Notes: a model not told the origin generated them from the letters alone. Positions 42,235 to 54,508 are shown, counted from the stretch's first letter. The stretch: 64,000 nt of DNA from Gautieria morchelliformis (GCA_015179125.1 WHVA01000122.1:1-64000); one strand, 5' to 3'. Numbers and translations are program-made.

Positions 42235-42790
42235 TCATGAAGCTTGGCGAAGAAGAAACATTCTACCAGTCGGTTTCCTGGAGCAGGAGGGGGATGTCAC
42301 GTTTGATGGTGGGTGGGGAAACTTCCAATGGAGCAATGGGGTGGTCAGTAACATATAGCAAGTAAGGGTCACCTGCGGCACTGGGCAGCAGGTAGAGGTC
42401 CACAAAAAAGTAACACTACCACTGAGCATCAAAGAGTTTAGATGCCCAGTAAAGGCTGTTGGGTGGGTTTCGTGTCTTGGCCTTATACTGCAAACCAATG
42501 TGTGTTTTGATTGAATTCTTGTTGGCGCAGGCCTGTTTGCGTAGTTTACACTGCCAGCCCTCTTCATGGATTCTCATGCCTTCACTGGGGCATAAACCTG
42601 GGGGAGGTGGGGTGAGGCCCTTTCGGGGATTGGGGGTGCCCTACTTGAGACAAGTACAGGTGACCAACTGGTCAAAGGTCTGATGGTCTGGGGTTTCAAG
42701 AGGTCCCTCAGGGTAATGTGCTCTTGCAAGTGAGTAGGCAACCAGTCACTGGGTACCACAGTCTCACATTGGGTGCAGATAAAAAGGTGG
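42235..42790 (-). pseudogene. OrsD-like (two zinc-finger) gene fragment
   Basis: On the minus strand, CTQCETVVPSDWLPTHLQEH (CX2CX11HX3H) is followed about 70 residues later by GWQCKLRKQACANKNSIKTH, then DLYLLPSAAGDPYLLYVT. Two separated zinc fingers, the first near W..H...H and the second near C.(6)C.(8)H, are reminiscent of OrsD-domain (DUF3505) proteins that are abundant in agaricomycetes. Frames are disrupted, so it is a pseudogene. The family call is tentative. Confidence 0.45.
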
Positions 42791-43928
42791 TGGAAGACAT
42801 GGACAAAGATGCTATAATAAGACAGGTCATGGTCCGTCTCGAAGTAGGAATGGCAGGGATCAGTGACATCGCCTGGGAAAAACAGGTCAGGGTAAGCAAG
42901 GGTAGAAGGGGTGAGATGGAGAGGAACTCATGAAGGGGCGTGGAATTGGCATTGTTGTCCATGTCAGTGGCAGCCGTGTCGACGACCAGTGGAGGGTGTT
43001 TGGGAGTATCCTCAACAGAGAGCTTGTGAGGACTGGGACCAGATAATGAAGGGGTGGGTGTCAAGCGTCCTGGTTAGGGTGAGCGAGAAATATGTGTGTG
43101 AGCCTGGCTTTGGGAGGCGGGAGTTGCGTGGCAGGGGTTGGGGTAAGGATAGGTGGTGGGCAATACTATATGGGGAGGAAAGATCCTAGGTGAGAGAGCC
43201 AGAAGATGGAGGTGAGTGTTCATTTGAGTCTGAAGAGAGGTGGGGCTTGCCTTGATGAGGATGGGCCTTGCCTCCAAATGCATGGGTGATGTGGTGTTGA
43301 GGACCAGTGGGGATTGAGAGCACCGGCAGGGAGGGTGACTGAGGGTTGGCATGGGAAGGCGGTTCTAAAGCGAGTGTAGTATTAGGTTAAGAATGACTAG
43401 AGGAAGAAAAGGGAGCAAGCCTGAGACCTCACTGTATCTGGGGTGGGATAGGGTTATCTGTCCTTGTAGAATAGGACTTTGGCTGCTCGTGAAGTGGCAC
43501 AAAGGACAACTGGGCATTGGTAGGGTTGGGGGTTGGGTAGAAAGGTCAAGCTGGAAGGTTGGGGAAACAAGCATGGGGAGGTAGATATTTATGCAAGGGA
43601 GGGCCGATAAGAGTGGAATGGGTTGGTCATGGCATAGGGCAGAGGGGAGACAGACCTGTTTCATATGTTGAATGGAGAGGACTGTGGTCACTGAAGTAGT
43701 TGAAGAGGTGGGCAAGGTATGCAGAATCTGATGGCCATATGAATAGAAACAGGTTCAATGTTTGGGAGGGGAGCGGTTAAATGGAGGGGCGGCAGCCAAT
43801 GGGGTCCAACATGACTGGACAGGCAAGGGTGGGCTGATTAGAGCGGAATGGGTTTTTAATGGGGAGGGTAAGAGGGCCGGAGGATATGTTTCAGGTGGTA
43901 AATGGAGCTTGGGGGGCTAGAGGACTGT
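42791..43928 (-). pseudogene. Pro/Ser/Thr-rich decayed coding stretch, probably upstream of the OrsD-like fragment
   Basis: Minus-strand frames (43715-43365, 43352-43074, 43064-42800) are rich in Pro, Ser, Thr, Leu and His with no recognisable domain; the plus strand is G-rich. The location suggests an N-terminal disordered part of the OrsD-like gene or unrelated decayed sequence. I cannot decide. Confidence 0.25.
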
Positions 43929-44160
43929 TGTAAGTGACTGTATCTTAGAACCTTGTATCACAAGGGCAAGCAGAACTCGACCAAGCTGTGGTTATTCCAT
44001 GTGCTATGTAGTGACAGTGTAAGATAAGATCTGGGGAACCGCCACGCAGTTCCCACGCAAGAACTATACAGTAGATCCATAAGGATCCCCTAACATTAGC
44101 TAATCTAGTCCAGTAGCATGCATTGCCTTAAGGGCAATGTGGGTAAATAGGGTATTTACA
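43929..44160 (-). repeat. LTR of Gypsy G (3' LTR in minus orientation)
   Basis: It begins TGTAAGTGACTG and ends GGTATTTACA, followed by the pyrimidine run CCCTCCCCCT (purine tract on the minus strand). It is closely similar to the E LTR (7606-7813) and more distantly to the B and C LTRs. Confidence 0.75.
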
Positions 44161-45090
44161 CCCTCCCCCTCTATAAACAACTCAGACCTCCTCATAGATG
44201 GACCTGGTGAGATCCTCGGAGTCCGCTTCTAACATGTGGATGTTAGAGTATGGAGCTGGTGGTGAGTGCGGGTCTGTCGGGAGCTCCGGGCTGTCAGCGG
44301 GGACATGGGGCGGGGAGTCGATGCCCATGTCCTGCCAAAAGGTCACTTTGGCGACCAGGTCGTGGGCTGGTGAGGAACTGTGAGTGGCAGCTAGCTTGTG
44401 GTCTAGCTGTGCTTGGGTGGCCGTTAAGGCTGCCGCAGTCATGATCGCCACCTTGTGGCAGTCCCACATGGCGATCCATTGCAGCCTCTCCTGCCCTATC
44501 TGGGCAGGCACATTGAAGGTCGTCCTGGATAGGTCACGCTGGACGAATAATTTGATCCAGGCTGCACCGTCCTAGGTTACACCGCCAGACCTGGTGAGCC
44601 AGCAGGTGACCTCGTCCAGAGGGATGTCCTGGGCCAATCAGCCTTGGACAGGGAATACCCCAGTGACCGATGCCCTCAGGGTGTCACTGATGGCGTATCG
44701 GACCTCAGTGGCTGGCAGGAGTTGCTGCCATTGGTCAGTGATGCAGAACAGATTGTACATCTGCGATCTGAGGGGAGATGGAGGCTTGGTGTTCTTTGGA
44801 GCAAGCCTCCTCATCCACATCGTGGATGCTCAGACTACCATCTGGCTCATCGTGGATGGCTGGTGGGATGCCCTCAGGGTTGCGTAACCATCCATGGAGT
44901 ATGTCCTGAATATCATTGGTGGTTCCTTTGCCGATGAGGAAGTAGCCTGGCTGTTGGCTACTAGTCCAGGCCTCCTCCCGTTCCCGTTTCATCGCGGTCA
45001 CCATCCCATGCGTGTGGGAGCCCGATGGCATTTCTCCGGCCTTGTTCAGGAGGTCCTGAAACTTCTGCTCCTTGGTGTTGCAGAGGTCGA
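44161..45090 (-). mobile_element. Gypsy G: accessory-gene end of a minus-strand Gypsy
   Basis: Next to the LTR, minus-strand frames encode an accessory-protein relative. EWFDLCNTKEQKFQDLLNKA aligns with QWYDVCPLDDPRFVKLIARA of B; GWLRNPEGIPPAIHDEPDGS aligns with GWIHNPEGIPSAIRDNADGT; an acidic tail ends TRSIYEEV. It is more diverged than the B and C copies. It stops where plus-strand gag sequence begins. Broken fossil. Confidence 0.7.
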
Positions 45091-45099
45091 ACCATTCGG

Positions 45100-46683
45100 C
45101 TCGCAGCTGCGTTCTTTTTCTGACGGAACATGGCCACGACGAAAGGAACTGGACAGGCAGCGAATGCCGCCGCCAGCCGTCCCAGCCAAACAGGGCATGC
45201 GGTTCAGAAATGAACCCCAAGTGAAACCGGTTGCCCCAACGGACAGCCGCAAGACGATCCAACAGATCGTCAGAGAGCAGGTCGCCTCAGAGCCTGACTC
45301 TGAAGCCACGACAGAGAGCCTAGAGCTTGAAGTCGCGCACTGGCAGCGAAAAGAGGCTGCAGCCACATGCCGCCATATGCGGGCCCTCGAGCTGCTGGTG
45401 AAGAACACTGAGGAAGCGGTAGCCCAAAGCCACGCCGCTCAGCAGCCCGACGAACAGCTCACACGAGCCGTGCAGGACGCATGACAAGCACGTGCAGCCT
45501 ACAACAGTAGGCTGCGGATCTGCAACGTGGGACTGACGGGGGACACCAGGCACAAAACGCCCCCGGACCCGAGAGCACAAAATGCTCCCAATCCCGAGCC
45601 CAACCCGGGCCCAGGCCCCATAAGCACATACAATAGCCTGCCCCGCATGGCATCACAGCCGCACGAACGACCCATGGCCCCAACAGAGGGCCTGGGCATA
45701 CCGGATCAGGCTGACATCGTACCGCTGGAGCTGTACGATGGGCTCACATGGATGATCCGCCTGGCATTGGCAGATACCCCCGACACAGACCCGAAGAAGT
45801 CTGTGCTTGCAAAAGCTGGCTCACCCCGAGCCATACGCCAGGGGATCTGACCTCTAAGAGTTCAAAATCTTCGTCGCAGCCATCTTACGATGGCTGAAAA
45901 TGAACTGCCTCCTAGGGCCAACCAGCATAGACATGCAGGTTGGCTATGTGGGCACTCACCTGACTGGTGAAGCCCAGGAATGGTCCCTTCAAAACGTAGA
46001 ATACTTCGATCGCCAGGTCCGCAGTTGGACCCTGGAAACAGTGATGCAGGGCCTTCAAAAAAGGTTCCTGCACACAATGACATACCACCACACATTGAAT
46101 AAATTTGACGCGGTCATGCAGGGCACAAAGACCATTCAGGAGATGCTGAATGAGCTCACAAAATACGTGGCGTGGATGATACAGCTGCCAGACAACTACA
46201 GGTTCCAGAGACGGTTCGTATCGGCACTGCGTGAAACGCTGCGCAACAAGGTCCTCAAAAAGGGCTATATGAGCAGCTCAATAGAGCAACTCTTCGAGAT
46301 GGCCCAAATGATAGAGGAGGCATCCCGATACAATATGGGGATGCACTGTGCAGAAAGCGCAGCAGCAACAGCAAGCGCTGCTCGGCTTACAGGGAGCAAG
46401 CCGGTGACACAGACGGGCCTGACCAGGCCTGGCCTGCCTGTTCTTGAGGAGTGGAGTGTCACAGCGACCGCCGCCCCCCCACGCCCAGTGCAAGCTGGAT
46501 GCCCGCCTGAAGCTAAACAGCCTCAAGCATCAAGGTCGTCCCCGCGACCTGCCCCACCAACGAAAGTGTTGGGCGGGGGATAACGATCGGCCCAGCTGCA
46601 GCCAAAGCAGCGCTATGTGCTTTGAATGTGGCCAACCTGGCCACAAGAAGGCGGAGTGCCCCCGGCTTAGAGGACCCCAATAG
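45100..46683 (+). mobile_element. Plus-strand Gypsy gag fragment (B/C family)
   Basis: It encodes the charged N-terminal region (TIQQIVREQVASEPDSEATT), a Pro-rich spacer, the gag core (GEAQEWSLQNVEYFDRQVRS) and the CCHC knuckle (CFECGQPGHKKAECPRL), and ends directly after the knuckle. It is strongly similar to the B gag but on the opposite strand to the adjacent G fragment. No LTR or pol adjoins it. Broken fragment. Confidence 0.8.
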
Positions 46684-47820
46684 TGCCCTCAAACCTACAT
46701 TCTTTTAGTTTATTGTTCAGTGCTGCTAAGAAATGCATTGCCTTCCAGCTGTATTAACTTGGACTAGTTTTTACACAGATTGCAACCAAGGTACAAATAT
46801 TAAATTATTTCTGGAGTTGTGCTACAGCATTGTTTGATATTCTTTGAGTCTCATAAATGACACGTTCTGATAGATTGAAGTGTTAGCAATAACACCAAAG
46901 TCTTGAAGGCTTCCAAAACACTCACACCTTGGCCTTATACTACAAACCAACGTGTGTTTTGATTGAATTCTTGTTGGCGCAGGCATGCTTGCATAATTTA
47001 CACTGCCAGCCCTCTTCATGGATTCTCACACCTTCAATGGGCATAAACATGCACTCGGTGACTATTCGGTCTGAATATCATGTGATCAGATTACAAATAA
47101 AGGCCCATGTGTTGGGGGTCAGGGGAGCTGACTAAGCCCACTCCCCAAACATATAAAGGTCACCAGTTATGAGATGGTAGCTCCCCAGTTCCTTTCCCCC
47201 CTCCCACCACCTCGTTGTATATTATTTACGCTCTACCTTTATCTCTACATATTAAATAGGCCTTGGCTGAGGCCAGGGGGGCTGAGTAGGCGCAGTCTGA
47301 GGAGGCATGGTCTGTAGGGGAGGAGCCAAAGAGAAGAATTACCTTGGCAAAAGGGGGGAGATTTGAAACAGGCCTATCAATCAAAAAAAAAAAAAAAAAA
47401 ACAAACAACGCACTTCAATCAAGAAAAGAAACACAAGGATGGGAGGGGCCATGGTTCATAGTTTCACAGAAGGCATGGGTTTGTCTGAGGAATCCTATTT
47501 ATATCATCATCTTTTTGATGGTAAATAGTCAACCTATCATTATCGCAAATCCAGTAGGTTCCTTCATGTTATATAAAGTAGGGTTGGATATTAATCACCT
47601 CCCAAGCCTTATTGATCTGAGCTTCAAGTCCCTGTGAGCTAGTTAAAGGTTATCTATCTCAAGGTCATGGATTTCAGTGCCACCCAGCCACAACTAGCTG
47701 CTGATCGATCACAGGCAAATATTTACACTGTTTGCTGGTCCATTCATGGATGCATCATTAAGTATCAGCTAGCAGCATACTTCTCATTGATAACATATAT
47801 GACAATGCTCAAACATAGTT
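46684..47820. other. Non-coding stretch with one OrsD-like echo
   Basis: At 46925-47045 the minus strand repeats the SVNYA..PAPTRIQSKHTLVC text of 42480-42577, a third copy of the OrsD-like finger region. Otherwise I see no gene. An A run (47383-47401, about 19 bases) lies in the middle without convincing flanking duplications. Confidence 0.4.
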
Positions 47821-47821
47821 A

Positions 47822-48740
47822 TCAGACAGTAGCAATTGCAATATAGCGACAAACAGTCAAGGGATAAGAAACAAGAGGGAATTTAGCTAGGATAGTAAGG
47901 CTAGTCATAGAACGTACCTTTATGCCTGTTCCACTGCATTTGTCACCTGTTCTGAAGCACCATACTTTTAGTAAGCACATTATGGTCCACAATAGTAAGC
48001 TCACCTTTCCTTGTACTATAATTATCTTCTGGGTCTTCCCCCACTCCACCTCAAACTTTTTTGTCACTTTCGAAGTGGTATTGCAGTTGCCTAGCCTAAC
48101 CTAAACACCACCAAACCTGCCCATTTTGTTAAGGCGGTGCACCTTTTCCTTCAGCTTTGGATGTTTCTTCCATCAGTTCTCCATAACCACTGTGTACATG
48201 ACAGCTGCAAACCAGTAACATTGGTATGCCAGTAACTCATAGTTCTGATGGTGGTTGTGTATGATGTTGGCCAGCACGGTCAGCTGACCCACCCAGAATT
48301 CCCTTTTGGGAATGGTAAAACTTTGGCATATGTGATTGGTGTCCAGCTCAAGCAGCTCCTTTTCTGAGGCATTAAAGATTGTAAGACAGTCATACAAGGG
48401 TCTTCCTCTGATGACTCATAAGAGATGGGAGATTGATACCAATGAAAAACTCATAAGTGACATCACAGAGATCAATTTACAATGCAGCTGGCCTCTTCCC
48501 TGGTTTAGGTTTGGAGTTCGGAGGTCCAGAGTCAAATGGCTGAGGTCAAAGACTCGCAGCAACGTGTGATACATCCTCTGACAACAGTTCGGGTTCCTGG
48601 AGACCATCCTCGAGCTGATGCTTTTTATGAACCACTCACTGAGGTGTCCCCATAAAAGAAGTTTAAGCTCTTGCGCCAGTTTGTGTTCTACATCCTGATG
48701 AAGGATGCCCAGTCCAATGGAACTCTGGGAAGTCAACGAG
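47822..48740 (-). pseudogene. Decayed agaricomycete-type gene of unknown function
   Basis: The best block (48397-48173) encodes LTIFNASEKELLELDTNHIC, then FWVGQLTVLANIIHNHHQNY and YQCYWFAAVMYTVV. The ending 'QCYWFA' after a Leu-rich helix is, from memory, a recurring motif of an expanded, uncharacterised agaricomycete protein family. A downstream block (48067-47822) and an upstream block (48736-48416) lie on the same strand but in disrupted frames, so I call it a pseudogene. Biochemical function unknown. Confidence 0.4.
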
Positions 48741-50756
48741 GAGGACAGATCTTCTAATCAGGGAAGCAGCAAGGATGAGGAGGAGGGATGTCCTGATTGG
48801 ATCAGCGGTGACAATGTCCATGGGTGGTTTCCATGACTCATATTGCATACTAGGCCGCCGTGGCCAAGTGGTACGCTTGCTTGGCAGTGCCACAGGCACT
48901 TGTGATAGGGTCACGAGGGGCCAGCAAGAGGCATAGCCAGAAGGGTGAGAATGCCACAGGGCTATGGAAATCCTGGGGCTCATGTGGAAGAGGGTCACCA
49001 GAACACCAGGGCATGGGCGAGAAAGGGTAGGGGCTATAAGCAGTGGTGTTGGGAGGTTGAGGCCCAGGGTCCGCCTAGGTAATCATACAGTTAGAGGTGT
49101 AGTTGTGGGCACAAGGTGATGGTGGGGAGACTTACAGGCAACACTTGGGGGCAGCCGTTGAGAAGGCTGGATGGAGGCTGGGTATTCAAGATGTCATTTA
49201 ACAGTGGGCTGTGGGGGTTGGCTTCGAGGGCATCGTGGCCATAGTGGGCAAACGTGGAGGACAGGTTACAATGGCCACAGTTCTACCACCCGGCATGGAA
49301 GATGCAGTCTTGTTCAGCACCATCAAACCACTTGGAGACAGTTGGATATACTTCTGTGAAGGGGTTTTGAGCCAGGCTTCCATTTGCCTCCATATCTTCT
49401 GTGGGATTCTTTGTGGGAACTCCAACCTCATGGTGCTTGGATTCAGAGAACACAGACAGTGCAGGGGTTGCCATCATGTCCCCCTTGACCTAATGCCTGT
49501 CTGAATAAGATGGTGGTGTTACATGGGGGGGCCCAAACTACTACAGGGACGTTCTTAACATGTATACCATTTTGAAGAGCATATATGGCAACAATCCATT
49601 GGTCTGTCTGCCTGTTCTTCCAGGTGGTCAGGGTATGCTCCATTTGCTCTGGGGTGAGATCCCCATGGTAACAGGGGTAGTGCAAGCACTCGGTGAGAAT
49701 CATACATATTTTTTTAAATGGTATAAAGATGATGCCCTGCAACTCCACACTAGCAGGTGAAAATACATTATCGTGAGCCTGGTGGTTAAGTCCTGGAGAC
49801 AGCATTTTTTTCTCCCACAGAATGTTGTGAAGGGAGTGGTTGGGGGATTTGGTAGGGGTATAGGGGAGGACAGGAGTGCCCGATTCCAAAGATACCTTTG
49901 CCATAAAGTCCACCATATGGCTAGGCGGTAACATCACCGACAGGTATACCTGAGAGACCTGGATAGAGAGAAGCTTGTCCAGAGCTTAGAACACCATCTA
50001 GAAACCAATGGATGACCTAAGCTTGTGTGCTTCATCAGCAACATAGGGCATGGTATGTTGAAGCAAGGTGACAACTTGTTGTCTGGACTAATTTCTGATA
50101 TGAGGTAGGGAGGGTAGATAGAGATGACAGATGGGGTTGCTTTTGAGGCTTGTCTTCTGTAGGAATGGCTCTTTTTTGACTGCAATGTGTGTACAAGGAT
50201 TTTACCTTGAGCCGTCCAAAGGTGCTTTTGGTATTCAACCGGGTATCCAGATGTACTGGACAACAAATTGTACAAATTGCATATCCTGATTCTCACAGAT
50301 TGTTATATAGGTAAATAGGGTGAAAAGGGGGCTCAACGCTTAGAACAAGGACAGAACCAATGGGTGGGTTATAGCCTTGCCTGCCCAAGTCTGTAGGTGT
50401 TTCTCGTTGCCACAATGGAAATGGGATATATATAATGTCTGTATCACCACACCTGTATACTGTGGGGTCCAAAATCACATGACAATATGCCTTGAAAGAA
50501 TTAAGAGGTTAATCTGAAACATTCATAAACTAGTATCAATTAACCATGTATGGTATAGGTGACAGATTTTGCATACTTATAATACCTGTCTCTGCAGATA
50601 ATTCTTGAGTGGGCAGAGCCATTGCAATCCTACAAAGCACATCCTCATATTGAGGATGTTTTGAATTTGAGGACTTCTCCATGTCTTGTCTGTGGATCCT
50701 AAACACCACCACCTCTGTCTGATACATACATTCGCAATGACCACCGCCAACAATCC
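48741..50756 (-). pseudogene. Decayed minus-strand coding stretch of unknown family
   Basis: Open blocks at 50296-49934, 49937-49443 and 49431-49198 carry protein-like text (HYPCYHGDLTPEQMEHTLTT, then NVPVVVWAPP; AWLKTPSQKYIQLSPSG) that shifts frame repeatedly. I do not recognise the family. A tRNA-like stretch near 48852-48925 is noted separately. Confidence 0.3.
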
Positions 50757-52793
50757 CCACTTCAGGGGTAAAAACAAAGTGGTATTTTTTTGAGGTTGTA
50801 ACCCCCCCCCCACCCCCCCCCCCCCTTGATCCTGATCCACTCATCCCTCTGGCATCAGTACAAATTTCACAAAAGCCAATGCCGTGTTCCTCGTGACATC
50901 CTTAGTCTCATAGAAGGAGTTGTTGAGCATATGGTGTATGATAGGAACAAGGCGGCACCCAACACAACACGGCTAGCACAAGCGGGCTCAAGCTCGGTGA
51001 GCTTGGTCTTGAGGTCCACGATCTGGCTCTCGAGATGTGTGAACTCGGTCATGGACTTGTCGTCAATACCAGTGAGTTTGGTGTCAACATCTGAGACCTT
51101 CGTGTCAAGGGCGACGACATTTTTGCTATCCTTACATACTGTGAGTACATAGAAAAATTACCTTCAGTGATCTTGTGCTACTGCTAAGAAAGATATGTAC
51201 AGCCCAATAGCATGTCTTCTCTCAGGGCTGGCACTGCTTGCTTGTTGAGGTTGATGATCACAATCAGTGTCTATCTATCTCTTCCAAAAGGTCATCTATG
51301 GCAGGCCTGCCGTTGAAATTGCAACCTCTGTTCGGCAGGCAGCAGCCAAACATCCAGGCCATATGAGCGACATTGGTGCTATTGCTACAACGCGGGATGA
51401 CATGACTGAATTCGTCAAAATACCACCTAAAACGGAGAAGGCACCTTTGTTTACATGGGATTCTATGGGCTATGTTGGTGAAGCTAAATGTAGAAGCCTC
51501 CCCAAAGTGGACAACAAAAGCACATTAATAGAAAAGTGCAAGCAGTTTCCTATCTATGGTCATGCTCAAGAAACCAAGTCAATCACAGTGGATTCCTAGG
51601 ATTTTATGCATGCACCAATGGACTCTAATTCATTTGGTACAGTGTTTCAAAAGTCAGGTTCTACCCATGTTGCCAGTGGAGCCAGCTACAGAGGCTGTTT
51701 TCATTTGTCTATGTGCAGCACTAAAGGAAAAATATGCTCAGAGACACACTTGTCCACAAGCAGAAGAATTGCTTAGCTTCTTACATCTTGCCATGGGAAT
51801 GTGAAGAATACATGCTAACACATAGATGGCAGTTGGAGATGCAACCGATTTATAGCCAGGGGTATAGTCCAGAGGGCCAAGTGGTTGTTGTCAAGCTTGT
51901 CTGGAGGCAATCTGGCCACCGGTTGAACAAAGCAGAGGTGTGTAAACACGTTCCCAAAAATGGCTTGGTAGCTGGTAGCTGGTATCATGTCCTTGCTCAG
52001 TGATCACATTGACTCTTTGTGTCTCTCTGAGCTTCTTCCTAATGAAACAGTGTCCAATACAAGTTATATTGAACAAATGTTGGTTTACGATACAGTTGGG
52101 GCATTTCCAGGCTCATGTGAGAGTATCAAAACATTTCTCATAGCCATGTTTGATCTTGTTGAAAGTATGCTTCCATCCTTATCAGTATAACGATAGCTAT
52201 TTACAGGACTCTTGACTAGTACTATGATTCATTAACACTAAGCTGTATATGCTACATAGAGATGTGTCCTGGTCCAACATTCTTCTAAACCCACGGCGGA
52301 TTAGGGTCAATGATAAATTACTCACAAAGGAATAGCCAGAGTCCCATGCAAAATTTAAGGACTCAAATACCTTGCAGAGTAGTAGTGGTGGCGTTATGAC
52401 CTAGCATATTGCTTGCTATTCCAAAACCTCCACCTCCTCAGGAATTACCGCTGCATGACATCAAGCCAGTCTTCTGGGTCATTGTGCCTTTTTTTATCCG
52501 CGCATCTCCCTGTAATGCCAAGGAGGAGATGGCATTGATCGTCACAATAGCGCATTTCACACCCTATGCAGCAACCGTATTGGTGACGACAATGGGAGGA
52601 GACAGCTGTTACAGTATTCCAAAGAGCATTGGGAAAAAAGCCCTCCATCCAGCACTTTGTCACTTTGCACCAATGCTGAGTGCTATACAACCTAAACACG
52701 TGGCAGTTCATTTGTGACACTTAAGGCCCAAGGCAGGGTCAGGGGGGTTACAACCTCAAAATATATACCACTTTGTTTTTACCCCTGAAGTGG
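50757..52793. mobile_element. Candidate DNA transposon with 52-bp terminal inverted repeats (2.0 kb)
   Basis: The left end reads CCACTTCAGGGGTAAAAACA, then AAGTGG, a T run, GAGGTTGTAAC and a C run. The right end (52742-52793) is its reverse complement with few changes. The C/G runs mark the inner edges of both repeats. The interior has plus-strand open frames at 51267-51599 (VIYGRPAVEIATSVRQAAAK...), 51987-52190 and 52409-52717, and a minus-strand coiled-coil-like frame (51052-50867), none matching a transposase I know. No clear target duplication. Superfamily unknown. Confidence 0.55.
51267..51599 (+). CDS. Unknown ORF within the 50757-52793 inverted-repeat unit
   Basis: This 110-codon open frame contains RPAVEIATSVRQAAAKHPGH and IATTRDDMTEFVKIPPKTEK. 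No known domain, signal peptide or membrane segment is evident. It could be an exon of a gene carried by the unit or a chance frame. Confidence 0.25.
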   Translation: MSIYLFQKVIYGRPAVEIATSVRQAAAKHPGHMSDIGAIATTRDDMTEFVKIPPKTEKAPLFTWDSMGYVGEAKCRSLPKVDNKSTLIEKCKQFPIYGHAQETKSITVDS

Positions 52794-53422
52794 AAATTCT
52801 GTTGAATTATAATAGGTCTGCGCCATCAAGTGTGTTCCACAAGGCACCAGGCCACCGGAGGTGGTTGAATTGCACAGCATGATGCCAGATTCTATGGGAG
52901 CGGCGATCGCCTTCTCTTATACGTGGATGTATGATAGTAGTATACGCGGTTTTTAAGTGCTACAGCTCAAGCATGTCACCTGCCGGGCTTCATTTGTAAT
53001 GGGTGGTTATGATACGCACACATGATGTCCTAGATCACATTCCTTATCGTACCCTACACCTCCTCTCTTGATGACAGACTTCCCCAACCCCAACCCCAAC
53101 ACCTCGTCTCTTGATGACAGACTCGTACTCAACACATATACCACCTAATTCCCATTCAAGTAGTCTACATTCAATGTCTCATCTCATTACCCTCTCGCTC
53201 CTATCCCCGTCCTCACTCGATCTCACTATTTCGACATTGCCCAGCGAGTCTTACAGTCGTTAAATACCTGTCCATTTACAAACAAAAGCAGTAGTAAATA
53301 TATTCACTCTGTTCTGTGATTTTGAAGATGCCAGTTGCAGCCCCTACTGTTGTTTGGCGCATACATTGCTTGTACACGTGTATACTTTCTTATTCGAACT
53401 CTTCTCGATTCGGGTTAGTAGG
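52794..53422. other. Intergenic stretch without recognised genes
   Basis: No gene is seen. A CCTC(G)TCTCTTGATGACAGAC motif occurs twice (about 53053 and 53102) as a short local duplication. Composition is unremarkable. Confidence 0.4.
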
Positions 53423-53568
53423 TTTTGTCTTAGACGCTAGGGAGTAAGTATTAGCTGTACTAGTATTAGTCTGACAGGTTCTGTAGATTAACTACTTGTA
53501 TCTGTAGGTACAGTATAAATCCTAGCATTTGTCTTCGACACTAGGGAGCTAACTACTTGTATCTTTAC
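53423..53568 (+). repeat. Dispersed repeat S, copy 2
   Basis: It is similar over its whole length to 40491-40665: GACGCTAGGGAGTAAGTA, TAGTATTAGTCTGACAG, TTAACTACTTGTATC and GGTACAGTATAAATCC in the same order. The left arm of the hairpin is not preserved in this copy. Confidence 0.65.
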
Positions 53569-53764
53569 ACACACAGTATCTTTTCCTCCAATCAGAACGT
53601 GCAAGTGGTGTTCAATACCTCACAAACACACTTGGGAAAACGGAATCTCAGCTTGCGAAGGCGCGCGAGGGTGTGGCATGCCATGAATCAATAGAACAAG
53701 ACCTACATCAGATGAAGTCTGTGCACACTTATGAACTTCTCCATCTTCGACACGCCTCGGCCAG

Positions 53765-54508
53765 TCATTGGCTCTATTCGACTCACTTCAAGCCCAGGAC
53801 CAAACACCAACAGAAACAATGAAAGATCTTGATCCGGAATTGAGGCATCAGCAGGGCGCTAGGATCCTGGTCAAGTCAAACTTCACTGTCTTGATTCTTG
53901 AACAAGATCTTGCGGCAGCCCGCACATATGTGGACGAGCATGATGCCCCAATTCAAGTGTTGCAATGCGAGTATAGTGATACAGTTCGATCATTGGTTCT
54001 CTTTGTCCACAAATTAGATCCTTGGTATAAACCTCATCTGTCACAAATATCATGCTCTATCACCTCGGCTGTCATACATTCTGAGTCCTCTGCCTAAGCA
54101 GCACGTTGGCGGGAACAGGCAGGGCAGTTACATGTTGAGCAGGCTTGGAAACGTGTCATGACAGACGAGGCTCTTGATGGTACCGAATGGGAAGCGGCCG
54201 ACGGTGACGAAGAATGGGCGTGTGTCCCCTCTGCGTGCACGTTCAGATCTCAAGCGCCCTTGGAGAGTCACGAGCATAGCCGGAAACACCTACAAAAGGT
54301 TCACCGCCTCCTGCGTGAAATGCAGGAAGACACTGAAGCATTGGGTATGGTTAATTCCGTACCCATGGAGCATCTCACCTCGCTTGGCGCTACCGACAGC
54401 CTCAGAGTACACGAAGATCCGGATGAGAGCTCAAAGAATGTGCAGGACAACAAGGAAGATGCTGCCAAAGAATTTGATCTTTCACTACCTTCAAAAGGCA
54501 AAAGGTAG
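53765..54508 (+). pseudogene. Jjj1/DNAJC21-like fragment with jaz-type zinc finger
   Basis: The middle encodes YSDTVRSLVLFVHKLDPWYK, matching the 'Y..TVR.L..F+.+.DPR' segment of Jjj1 (a cytosolic J-protein of 60S ribosome maturation). The next frame has RAGQLHVEQAWKRV and EWACVPSACTFRSQAPLESH followed by EHSRKHLQKVHRLLREMQED, corresponding to the first C2H2 (H-x5-H, jaz type) finger. The J-domain is missing, the reading is in two frames with a stop between (near 54095), and the finger has C-x4-C instead of C-x2-C. The upstream part (from 53765) is unlike Jjj1. It is a pseudogene fragment; family assignment is from memory. Confidence 0.6.

Noticed and set aside
47383-47401. Poly(A) run as a second retroposed insert
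   Set aside because: No flanking duplication could be found on either side, unlike 57873-58164.
48852-48925. tRNA-like stretch (GCCGCCGTGGCCAAGTGGTA)
   Set aside because: The start resembles a tRNA A box, but there is no B box (GGTTCGA-like) at the right distance and no cloverleaf that pairs. It might be a decayed tRNA-derived SINE, but I cannot support it.
50809-50825. C runs (also near 55235, 60595 and 63587)
   Set aside because: Long C runs look dramatic but are simple homopolymers that are also error-prone in assembly; only the pair at the 50757-52793 inverted repeats has a structural context.
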